Below, in pieces: positions 10,201-18,767 of a DNA stretch of 20,342 bases. The translations under genes and the position numbers were made by a program. Numbering within the stretch: the first letter of the stretch is position 1; each line of letters begins with the position of its first letter. Source of the stretch: Euplotes aediculatus (taxonomy: Eukaryota > Ciliophora > Spirotrichea > Euplotida > Euplotidae); the NCBI GenBank assembly GCA_030463445.1, contig JAQGFW010005550.1, positions 1 through 20,342 of the forward strand, in the 5' to 3' direction. A model generated the notes under the pieces. The model saw nothing but the letters and a program-made list of their open reading frames with translations. It was not told the origin of the DNA and searched no databases.

Positions 10201-11892
10201 GATTTGTTCCATATCTTTGGAAATATCCAACATTTGATACAAAGCTTGTTACCAAATTTTCAGCAGTCATTTTAAGGTTATGCTTTATTTGTAAAAACTG
10301 ATGAAGTCCATCTGAAAGCACTGTATTTTTCTGAATTGAGCCAGTACTTTTTGCATCAACAGGAAGTATTTTCTCATTTCCATCCTTGTCTTTATGAATA
10401 ATGTAATCAACACCTTCTTCCATTGAATGCTTTGCCGTAAACGCAGACTGAGCCCAACATCTTGATTGACCAACAGCAAAAGTTTTTAAGAATGGAGGAA
10501 TATCAATTTTATTTTCGTTTTCCTCATTGTCTTGTTTCTCAATAACACTTCTTATTGCATTCGTAAGAAGATCAATTGTAAATTCAGATCGATCATGAAC
10601 TAATCATACGCTTGATCGATAATTTTGTTTCTTGGCCAATAGTTTTCCGTTATCATCTATAAGATCTTCATTCATCCAAATAAGTTTTCCATCTTTTTCA
10701 CAAAATTTTGAATCAAATATTGATAATATATTCCAGAAATTAACTAGAAGTGTTAGAAGGTGTTCGAAGCCTGGCATTGAACCTGAAAGCATTGTAATGT
10801 GTCTTGCGTCATCAATCAACATATTGTCAACTTCGTCTACAATTACTGTGTCATATTTCCTTTCTCCTCTTGTATTTTGGTTCTCGAATTCATGTCTAAG
10901 TAAGTCTCCTTGAAACGTTCCCGGACATCCATACACAATATCATCAGAATAGCATTTTTTAAATCCATGAGATAAATCTTTGTTATTTGAAACAGAAAGT
11001 CCAAATAATGAGTAAAAATCACTCATTTCTTTTGCATCTCTTTCTGCAAGATGTTCTGCACTCGTGACTATATCGACTGTATGTCCTTGCAGTCATTTTA
11101 TAACAGCAAGAATAGCAACAATTAATGATTTACCTTCTCCAGTTAAAACTTGCATTAATAATCCATTAGAATTTGAATTCATCATGATAAGTATAGTTAG
11201 AATTTGAGTCAATCTTGGAGGATATCCATATAAAATTTGTCATCCTCTAATAATAACGGAAATTGCTTCAATGATCATTTTTTTATTGTATTTATTATCT
11301 GAATTTTTAAATTTGTTTGACCATTTCAAAATCTCTTCTTTTTCCCACTCTGATATTATTCCTTCATTTTTCATGATTTTTGATTTATTAATACTGTTAA
11401 TTTTGGCAACATCTAATTTAATAGTTTCTGTATATGCTATGATTACTGTGCTTTCTTGATTCATTTTATTAATTAATTCTATCAGTTCATCCAGCGACTG
11501 CTCTTTCGGAGCGATAAATGTCGTTTCAATGCCGAGTTTGTGAAGAAGTAAATTCCATTCTTTAGCAGGTGCATTCTTGATAATTGACTCAAGCGTTGAG
11601 GAATTAAGTTTAGTGGAGTATGAAATATTGTATGAAAGTATCATGTCTAATGCTTTATCAATATCAACGAAGGATCATTTGTCTTTAACTTCATACATCA
11701 AATTGGTAATTGATCCAATACTCCATTCTTTATTTGCAAGTAACTTAGAGAATTTAAGGCTTAAAATTTCTATTTGATCATTTTCAAATTTATCAGAAAA
11801 TGCAGTATTTGATTCTCTGATAATAACGAGAGCTGATATCTTTAAACTGAGTGCATTTAAAAAACTTAAATCATCATTGGAATCTGTTAAAT
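4297..11892 (-). CDS. Large multidomain protein with eukaryotic SecA-type ATPase core
   Basis: Seventeen exons give about 1,981 residues ending in TAA, with some 17 TGA codons read as Trp. The SecA core is clear: Walker A in LTGEGKS (near 11135), VDIVTSAEHLAERDA, a CPGTFQGDLLRHEF element matching the bacterial TNNEFGFDYLRD motif, Walker B VIVDEVDNM (near 10835), GLTGTIGT, STNLAGRGTDI (near 9785), and GGLHVI followed by QAYGRSARKGNKG, equivalent to the QLRGRSGRQGD motif. Downstream come an OTU-like piece, a TPR-like helical stretch, a hydrophobic double segment, linkers and an OTU-like C-terminus. Bacterial SecA drives preprotein export; the role of such large eukaryotic versions is unknown and I do not assign one. 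The first exon opens in phase 1 at a splice acceptor, so the true N-terminus lies upstream, probably in the HEAT region at 13286-17072. Confidence 0.85.
4563..5412 (-). other. C-terminal OTU-like region, probably catalytically dead
   Basis: Exons 5412-5242 and 5200-4563 encode DCIFGDENEQEKIEYSNTSK, then LREDMKKNPNGDLLHLVLLS, HALSSPIQVIKDD, PIIVIYDSTSQNKWKW and NPTKSIFDLVAKTLN. The pattern 'GDLLxLxLLSxAL-PI-V', then 'PI-V-Y', then a '(N/D)xxSLFxxIA' helix start resembles OTU-like domains in large animal and protist proteins. The position expected for the catalytic Cys is Ser (KSIFDL) and no His follows the PIIVIY strand, so protease activity is unlikely. Family assignment is tentative; the exon structure itself is solid. 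Confidence 0.35.
6860..7380 (-). other. Hydrophobic double segment followed by charged coil
   Basis: After VINWSAIW the protein has two hydrophobic runs (MIIVGVVQVAAGAIICYCSA, then TLSALGVTLWISGVSDIAKG) and then DWLEWGFEKIVGVVSNNIIYG, followed by a highly charged coil. The two Trp residues at the segment edges come from TGA. The Gly/Ala-rich runs could be membrane-inserting hairpins or buried amphipathic helices. I recall similar 'GVSDI' segments in large multidomain proteins of other protists and small animals, but cannot confirm this here. Confidence 0.5.
7345..8260 (-). other. TPR-like helical stretch of the SecA-type protein
   Basis: Exons 8260-8092, 7956-7864, 7837-7770 and the start of 7675-6860 encode paired helices such as ALKELENKKFKNAQRLLEKS, then LNFVAYYLNAVSIIEENGK, then AKAAINDFKIASYIIEKKL, followed by a long coiled stretch (QINARIKVLEAIVKNINENI). 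The spacing of small and aromatic residues fits degenerate tetratricopeptide repeats. A scaffold or partner-binding role is inferred from fold type only. Confidence 0.45.
8535..9047 (-). other. First OTU-like (or related) segment of the SecA-type protein
   Basis: The exon at 8798-9047 encodes WNENDDKLIKSIANELKLNI, then AIIDPKLDAP, then ARDNNNYFPCKYE. The order helix, 'LN-I-I' strand, then a short tract ending near NNYFP resembles the C-terminal half of OTU-type cysteine proteases, where a His-Tyr pair follows a strand. The catalytic His is not present (N-N-Y instead of H-Y), so if this is OTU-derived it is probably inactive. The next exon (8535-8647) is a linker. The assignment is from remembered fold patterns and is tentative. 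Confidence 0.3.
9152..11892 (-). other. SecA DEAD-motor domain and preceding helical region
   Basis: Two exons encode about 900 residues. The first 250 residues or so are helical, without a bacterial SecA counterpart that I recognise; they run up to IIRGWQILYGYPPRLTQ, where the Trp comes from TGA and leads into the motor. Both nucleotide-binding folds are present: Walker A and B in the first, and the AGRGTD and GRSARKG arginine-rich motifs in the second. The preprotein cross-linking and zinc-finger C-terminal parts of bacterial SecA are not recognisable. All nucleotide-binding motifs look intact, so ATPase activity is plausible. Introns, UGA-Trp codons and AT-rich codon use exclude a bacterial contaminant. 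Confidence 0.88.
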
Positions 11893-13274
11893 CTAAAAGT
11901 AATTATTTAAATACGACATTATAAAATATCATTAAGTATGAAAAATAAAAAAATAAATATAATTATATTAAAAATATATTATCATTTAATTTATATATCT
12001 CGAATATATGTTACATCTAAATTATTTCTATGCTTTTCAAAATACTTTATTTTACTTAATACAATAAATTAAAATAAAACTAAATCTCAATTTACCTCCT
12101 ATTTAAGTTCTATTATAATTAACTTATATTTCATTATTCTTATTTGCAATACAAATTTTTAAAAAATATTGAAATCTAATTTTTTTACTTAAATTTAATG
12201 CATATAATGCTTAAATATATAAATCTTAAAAATTCTTATTCTGATTAAAATAATAAGTTTTGCGATATTTTCAAGATTAAAATTTACAATCTAAGTATAA
12301 TAAGATACTTTAGCTATCTTATATTTTTTATCTTAACAAAGATAGAAAGCATATATTGCTTTCGTAAAAAGTAATCTTGAAAATATCAAATTAAAAATAA
12401 TCAACTATGAATAAATACTTTTCTTCAAAATATTTTTAAGGGATTTTAACGATTGAGATAACTTCAGTATGTAAAGGATATCTTGCTGATATCAGCCATA
12501 TTTTTGTTTTGAGCAATCTAGCATATTCTCAAATATAATATGAAATTAAATTAAAAATAGTTTACATTTACTACACACTCTATTAGAAACAAAAGTAACT
12601 AATTTTTATTTAATATTCATATTCGTATTGAAAGTATGCTTAATTATTTAAAGCAAAAGTATAGTTACTATCTGTAAAGTATCTTTGCCACTCTCAGAAA
12701 AAAAGATTAAAAATATTCTGAATCTTTAAAAGAATTAATAGTATACCTTAAATAATCTGAAATATTTAAATTAAATTATGTTTTGCTATAAATTTATAAA
12801 AACAAAAATTATCATTTGTTAAGTTTCCTTTGAAAACAATTTTTAAACATTCCAATATGAATACAAGAAAATAAGCTGTAATCTGAACCTTAATAATTTT
12901 AATTGGGAATTTGATATTTTGTTACATTTATTGTAAATATGCACGAATAAAATTTAACCGAATTTAATTACATCTTTAAATATACGATTTGCTACTAAGA
13001 AGCTGAAATCATTAAATTTGCAGAAGAAATCAGGATTTTTGTTCCTATGAAATTTAATAGCTTTTGAACTTTAATCAAATATTGGATCAGCGGAAAAGAA
13101 TGAATACAAATTGCTATATAAAATTCTGCATAAAAAGAGTATAATAAATATAATATCTTTTATAAAATTGCTCATTATGTAAAAAAATGAAAAGAAATAT
13201 TAAATGTTGAAAATATCATGCTTAATTTAGTTATTAAAACCATAAAATACGTAATACTACAAATAATTTCCAAA
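11893..13274. other. 1.4 kb AT-rich gap: long intron or intergenic spacer
   Basis: No frame on either strand looks coding beyond what AT-rich DNA gives by chance. The left edge is the splice acceptor of the first SecA-type exon (TTTTAG at 11893-11898, minus strand). The right edge is the end of the HEAT region, where GTAAAT at 13280-13285 (minus strand) is a possible donor. Both are phase 1, so splicing across the gap would keep frame. If it is intergenic it must hold a 3' UTR, a promoter and at least one missing SecA exon. A structured inverted-repeat element sits at 12264-12387. Confidence 0.6.
12264..12387. repeat. Structured inverted-repeat element: 16-bp stem enclosing three hairpins
   Basis: The 16-mer GATATTTTCAAGATTA at 12264-12279 is perfectly inverted at 12372-12387. 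Inside lie three successive hairpins: 12300-12322 (8-bp stem, 7-nt loop), 12329-12344 (TATCTT/AAGATA, 4-nt loop) and 12345-12363 (GAAAGCA/TGCTTTC, 5-nt loop). Together they would fold as a cloverleaf-like multibranch structure on either strand. No flanking target-site duplication is evident. It could be a structured non-coding RNA, a cruciform-forming regulatory or replication element, or a small palindromic mobile relic. Confidence 0.8.
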
Positions 13275-16200
13275 TTAAAATTTACTTAAATTGTTTGCTG
13301 CTTTCAGAATTGATAATTCAGGAATTTTGTTGACTCCACAAAGCTCAATAAACTCAAACAAATTTGATCCATCATCGTGCTCAATTATTTGGTCAAATAG
13401 GATTCTAAATTATTAAAAAATTTTTGACTCAATTCGATTATTTTGAAGTCAAAACTTACTTTATAAAATATGAGCTCCATTGTAGTTCAATCATTTTTGA
13501 TGCGAGATCTTCAATCGCTTTGTTCGTACGCAAATTTAGTCTCTCATTTGCTTTGATATTTGACTTTAGCCAAGTTTCAATCAAGAATCTAATGTAGTCG
13601 GTGCTTGTGCATATGTATCTCAGACTGATTAATAACTTCTCGTCAATGTCTCTTCACATACAAATAATGTTGTTGATGTTTGTGAGAAGAGGCTGACTAT
13701 CGCTCTTAAGTATACACTGAAGACTTTCAATTGCAAAATCTCGGAAAGTTGAAAATCCAGTAATATTGTGTTTAGTTTCAAAATCATGAACATTCTGATA
13801 GAAAGCTTCTTTCGTGACTGTATCTTGACATCCAGATTCTTTGATTACAATTTCAAGGAGAATATCTCTGCACATGTCATTCCAATAAACCTCATCTATA
13901 AGATAGTTGAGAGGACGCTTGTTTCTTAATAGAATTCAGAATCGATGCAGCCTTTCTAATTCAGAGGCATTTTCGAGTTCTGGTACGACTTCATCTTCAG
14001 GAATTAATTTGAGCATACATTTTATAAATTTCCTTTTAGGTCTTATTGAAAAAGCTTCATAAATATGAGGAAACACCGAAGCAGCTTCAACCCTAAGTGT
14101 TAAATCATTTGATTCGCTTTCAATGATTTCCTTAAGTTTGATTTCTGCACATTCAAATCTGACCTTGTGATATGCTCCAAGCTGTAAAAAATTATTAGTA
14201 ATTTATAAACTTTTAAAACTATTATCGAACTATGCTATTACCTTCATTAAATTTGCTGCTTCAAAAGTTGTTTGTAACAAATTAGAATCAAGCATTTCTA
14301 TCAGTTTTTTATCAATCTATATTAAAATATGAACTATAACAAATTTTAATATAATCTAAAATTTAAAGCTATAAAAATTTAAAATAATTCTTTTCTTTTT
14401 TTAATTATTTGAATTAGAATCAACAAATGATTTTTTTAAATCAAATTGATATTATTCTAAAAATAATATACCATTTCAATTTGCTTTCCTTTTAAGCTTT
14501 CTAAAACTATGAGAGGTCCAATGAACAAATGCTGATCTGACTCAGGAATATGTTTTAAATATTTTCTAACTCATTTATGCACATTTAGTTTGTCAACCAT
14601 TCACTTTTTGAGAAAACTCATAATTGGAGCATTTAATTCTTTGTTTCCAAGAGATTCAGTCAAAACATTAAGAGGCTTTTCATTTTCTCACAATTCCTCA
14701 TCTAAAAATTAGAAATATTTTATTTGCAAATACTTACTTTGAATGAAAATATGTAGCTGTTCTTTCGTTTTGATTTCTGTTAAAGTTTTGATACTAATAA
14801 TATTGTCTCATATATAATCTTCGATAGAGAACTCATCAATGTATTCTTTTATTTTCAGCAACATTTCGAAAGCTTTATCTATATTCACATAATAAGGAGC
14901 ATGCTAAACTAAAGGTCTTACTCTCATCATTGTATTTAATGAGCAGGGCTCAAACTCCAGGCTTGAAACGTATTTTATTTTTGATTGCATATTCAAACAA
15001 TTTAATAGCACAATTCTGAATGAATGATTCGTTAAAGTTTTTGACGATATAGTGCCAGTCAATTTTTTCAAGTAAAATTATGATACTTTTGGAATAGTCA
15101 GTTATTATTGGAAGATATTCTGGAGCTAAAATGATATATATAATTTATATTTCTCTTACATGTGATTAATGATTCAAGACACCTTATATAAGCTTGTCTA
15201 TTTTTATTTTCTTCTTTATCATTGTTCAGATTATTAATAAAAGTACTAAATTCTACAAAAAATCTTGCTTTTTCTGGTAAAAGATATTGTTTTATATTTA
15301 AGTTCATAAATACTTCAAATACTAATTCAGAGACTTCGCTGTTCTTTTGAAAATATATCATCAGATTATCAATTAGTTTATTACTAACTTCGGATGACTT
15401 TTTAGTAATTTCAACTAAAACTCTTCAAATGTTGGATTGATATTTGTTTAAGTTGAAATAATTACTGACTCACAAAATAAAATATGAATTAATTTCCTTT
15501 AATTTTTCAACAGAATTGTAAATAACTTTAAACACAATATCTTCGTTTTGGGGTTTAGTAAGTTGAAGAAGCTTGATTAGATAAACTTCGTCAAATCCAA
15601 TATTCCTTGTGCTCAAGTTTAAGATAATGTCGAGCCATAAGTTTTGAATGTTTTCTGAAGATTTGGACAGAGCCTTTAGAGAATACTCCATCAAATCTGG
15701 ATTATAGTACTGTTCGTATTTATTTATAAAAACTTTAATAAGGTGAATATATTCTTCTTTGGTTTTGAATCGTTTATATTGAGTCATAATCTCATCAATG
15801 AATTCTTGAGTTAATTTAACGTTATTCTCATTTAGTTTAGAAATAAACTCAATTATGTAGTCAACATATTCCTGATTATTACCATTAGAAAGAAGCTTTA
15901 ATATTGTATTCATAAATCAAACTGTATATAAAGTTGAGTTGAAATCAGTCTCAAGAAGTGACTTTAATATATTTTTAATTTCTTTGTGATCAGTAAGTGT
16001 ATTTAACAGTTTTAATTTTTCTTCAAACTCAAGATACTCTGTGATCTCCTTTGGAATATCCTGACAACTTTCTTTATACAGTTCAAGAAGCTTTAATGAG
16101 GTACTTCTAATATCTTCATCTTGATTTTTTGAACCTTCGCTTATTAGTCTGTCAAGAAGTTCTTTAGGTACACTATCATTGCTTTTGATATAATTTTCCA

Positions 16201-17072
16201 TAACTTTTAGTAGATTTTTGAGTTGCTGGTCATTAGTAGTGTTAATCTTTGATAGATAAATTATTATTTTATATGGAATATCAGCATAATTACAGTTTAA
16301 TAAGCACAAAAGCACAAGCTCAATCATTTTAACATTGTTTTCATCAATGACAACAATAAATGCATTTTGAATATTTATTGGAAAATTTTGAAATTTCTCG
16401 ATAATTGAAAAGGTAATGCACTTAAATGCAGATAGTTTAGTTGTGAATGTTCAGTATTCTACTCCATTAATCATTTCTCACATTTTTGCAATTGTTTTAT
16501 CTGTTACACAGAGTTTAGAATTTTGAATGAGACTTGCAAGTCAGTCCAATGCAACTTCTTTCTCATTTTCAAGTCAGTGATTTTCTAAATAAAATTTATT
16601 ACAATTTAAAATAAATAAATTACCAATAATTTGTCATGTATTTTCATCGAATCTTCCCCCTTGTTCTGATATATTTGTAATAGCTTTGATCAAGTTGATT
16701 TTATCAGAAGATCTTTTATTCTTGATTCACTCAAGCTCACTTTCTCATAGCTCTAATATTTTTGTAAGATAGACTTCGTTTTGATTATGCTTAGAGTCTT
16801 TAGCAAGCAACTCTATTAACGCTGACTTATGGTCTTTAGAAACACTGACTATGTGAGCAAAGATCGTCAAGATTGAAGTTGGCAGTTTGCTTCCATCAAT
16901 ATAGAAGTAATATCTAAAGCATGGCATGAACTCAAGTAAAATAAAAATTAACAAATAGCATACATAAATCTTGCTAACTGGTTGTAATAAACTTCGTTTG
17001 GCTTTTGTTTCTCTATTCATTTAATTAGTTTGTGCATTTCCCCATCTGAGCAAAAATGAGCTCCTTCAGTTC
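13275..17072 (-). CDS. HEAT/ARM-like helical repeat region; separate gene or N-terminus of the SecA-type protein
   Basis: Nine phase-consistent exons (17072-16964, 16913-16624, 16584-15160, 15125-14922, 14878-14738, 14701-14472, 14316-14242, 14181-13460, 13404-13275) encode about 1,107 residues, with some 18 TGA codons read as Trp and introns of 34-155 nt. The protein is almost entirely paired helices of 35-45 residues, such as LEWIKNKRSSDKINLIKAIT, then EVALDWLASLIQNSKL, and later VPKELLDRLISEGSKNQDED. This is typical of HEAT/ARM solenoids that act as scaffolds; no catalytic motif is seen. The 5' end is open: the first exon starts at an acceptor in phase 1, so further exons lie beyond 17072. 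At the 3' end the frame either stops at TAA 13275 or uses a donor after 13286. Confidence 0.8.
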
Positions 17073-17216
17073 CTACATTAATGAAATAAAAATATTATTT
17101 AATGATGAAAAGATGCATGATAATAAAAAAGAACATTTATCATTTTCAAATTGAAAGAACCTATTGTTAAATAATCAAAGCAATAACTATCAAAGCCAAT
17201 TACAATTTGTTTTTAG

Positions 17217-17815
17217 AATATCAGTGGATTATTTGCTTTTGCTTCACTTTTGAAAAAATTATATGTAAGGTATTATATTAAATGGATTTGTAAAAGGCTT
17301 AAACCTTAGAATTTTTGATTAAAAATCATTATCATGCAAAAGAAAAACTTTACTCCATATTGCTTGAATACCTAATTAAGTTTATTTTCAAATTCTTATA
17401 AGAAACAGATCCGATCTCTATTCAATATAGATTTGAGGTATGATTCAGGAAATAGGAATAAGACTTTTAAGGATGATTGCTCAGAGGCTATACTCAAGGC
17501 TTCACTTGTACATAACGAATATCATTTACTACCTTTGTCTCTGAAAAGAGTATATGGATAAAATTATCTTAAAACACTGGTGATGGAACAAACTAATATT
17601 AGCTTTGAGTAAACAGCTGAAGATAATAGTAATATTTAAATAACTCTAAATATATTCTTTCTAATGATGCTAATGAATATTTGTATCATCATATAAAACT
17701 TTTAATTTGTTGAAATATCAGTTAGATTTTTATTTAAATTATTCAGTTTAAATGTTATGATCTTATGGATAAAACAGTAGATATATTTTGACATCAATGA
17801 GCTGAGTTATCATAA
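17217..17815 (+). CDS. Possible small plus-strand gene, three exons, unknown function
   Basis: Three exons all joined in phase 0: 17217-17264 (NISGLFAFASLLKKLY), 17409-17549 (47 codons, including TFKDDCSEAILKASLVHNEY) and 17747-17815 (FKCYDLMDKTVDIFWHQWAE, then Leu-Ser and a TAA stop). The last exon uses TGA twice for Trp, like the confident genes. Base composition is more balanced than the flanking spacer. No start codon was found, so the 5' end is missing. The middle exon is also open on the minus strand (for example SSLKVLFLFPESYLKSILNR), so the strand is not certain and the island might instead belong to the N-terminus of the HEAT gene. No family recognised. Confidence 0.3.
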
Positions 17816-18059
17816 TTAATTGTTAAATTTAATAATATTAATGTTAACAAATCTCAAGTTTCAAATTTAATTAATGATTTAGAATTTGAAGAAATATTTT
17901 ATTATGACACTTATTATTTTTAGTGTAACACAAATTTAAATTGATATCATATAAAAGATGCAAATTAAATGAGAAAATTTACATTTCTAAAGAGTTATTT
18001 TGCAAAACGAAATGAATAGATTCTGAACATCTCCTTTAATTATTACTTTAGTAAAAAAT

Positions 18060-18532
18060 TTATTCTACCTTATTTAATAAAAATATTAATAAAAGAAGAA
18101 TCTTTAATTTAAACTTACTTAATTCTTTTAAATTTTGAATTGATGCTATATTTAAGAGTTAGTATCTTTCAATAAAACAGGCTTAACAATCAACATAAAA
18201 AATTAATTGAATTTTAAGAATAAGATTTTACCATTTACTAATCAAATCATTTTTATTATAAGTGCTTGCTGATTTTTAGAATCAACTTCAAGTATTTTAT
18301 TAGAAAGATTTATTGCCTGAAGATATTTATTTTCATTTCAATAAGATCTTGCATTTTGAATGTTTATTTCAATACTCTTTTCTTTCTATTGGATTTAAAT
18401 TAATCTCAAGTTAAAGTATAAAATTATTTCAAGCAACTTATTAAGGATTACTTCGAATTCTTGATCAGATGACTGACTATTTAATTCCACTCAAACCGAA
18501 TTCCGAATCTTCCTCGCCTTTTTAGTTATTTC
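18060..18532 (-). CDS. TPR-like exon cluster, 5' end unresolved
   Basis: Exons 18532-18452 (27 codons, with one TGA as Trp), 18385-18232 and 18145 onward are phase-consistent, with introns of 66 and 86 nt. The central exon encodes ARSYWNENKYLQAINLSNKI followed by LEVDSKNQQALIIKMIW. That is the classical TPR pattern: W/Y at position 4, small residues, 'Y..A...' in the first helix, a D-P-like turn (here VDSKN), then 'A...' in the next helix. The last exon either splices at 18119 or runs to TAA at 18060. Upstream exons are unclear. The 66-nt intron is a multiple of three and contains UAA and UAG; read through as sense it would also be protein-like. Confidence 0.5.
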
Positions 18533-18767
18533 CTAATTTTTGATACTCATTAGCAATATAAATCGTAACTAATTTTAAATTCTTTTGGATCTATAGAACT
18601 AAGAGCTATGTGGACTTACACTTTCTCGGTCTGACCTGAAGCGTGAAGGACATTTTCGATAAGCTTTATTTAAAACTACTTAAAGATTTTATGTATTCTT
18701 TATCTTGTAACTCTTTGTTTGCATTCAGGAATAAAATCGTAGATTTTCAGTAGTCTATAGTTAAAAG
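18533..18767 (-). other. Coding-like stretch interrupted by in-frame UAA codons
   Basis: Directly after the TAA at 18768 the same frame continues for about 29 codons (DYWKSTILFLNANKELQDKE, then YIKSLSSFK) with one TGA as Trp before another TAA. It reads more like a helical repeat protein than like chance translation. A different frame over the same bases is also plausible (LLKIYDFIPECKQRVTR) if an atypical GTTATT donor is used. I cannot decide between unresolved splicing, two adjacent genes and a decayed gene. Confidence 0.35.

Larger units (their letters stand above)
4297..11892 (-). other. Exon map of the SecA-type gene
   Basis: Exons in transcription order: 11892-9903, 9858-9152, 9047-8798, 8647-8535, 8260-8092, 7956-7864, 7837-7770, 7675-6860, 6768-6689, 6656-6416, 6359-6187, 5938-5728, 5574-5491, 5412-5242, 5200-4563, 4535-4493, 4397-4297. 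Introns begin GTA (mostly GTAAG or GTAAT) and end TAG. They run from 26 nt (7838-7863) and 27 nt (4536-4562) to 274 nt (8261-8534). Phase is kept across every junction. The weakest call is the 27-nt intron: without it the protein simply stops at TAA 4545, losing the last two exons. Those exons look coding (one TGA, one TGG, clean TAA), so I favour including them. Confidence 0.75.

Noticed and set aside
9152-11892. Bacterial contaminant or endosymbiont gene for SecA
   Set aside because: The motor is interrupted by a 44-nt GT-AG intron, uses TGA as Trp, has the same AT-rich codon use as its neighbours and continues in phase into eukaryote-type exons.
12264-12387. MITE with 16-bp terminal inverted repeats
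   Set aside because: No target-site duplication flanks the arms and no second copy is seen in the window. Kept only as one possible origin of the element.
13000-13160. Minus-strand open stretch of about 54 codons in the long gap
   Set aside because: It has no start codon, its composition is dominated by Ile, Leu, Phe and Ser as expected from AT-rich spacer, and it does not join in phase with the exons on either side.
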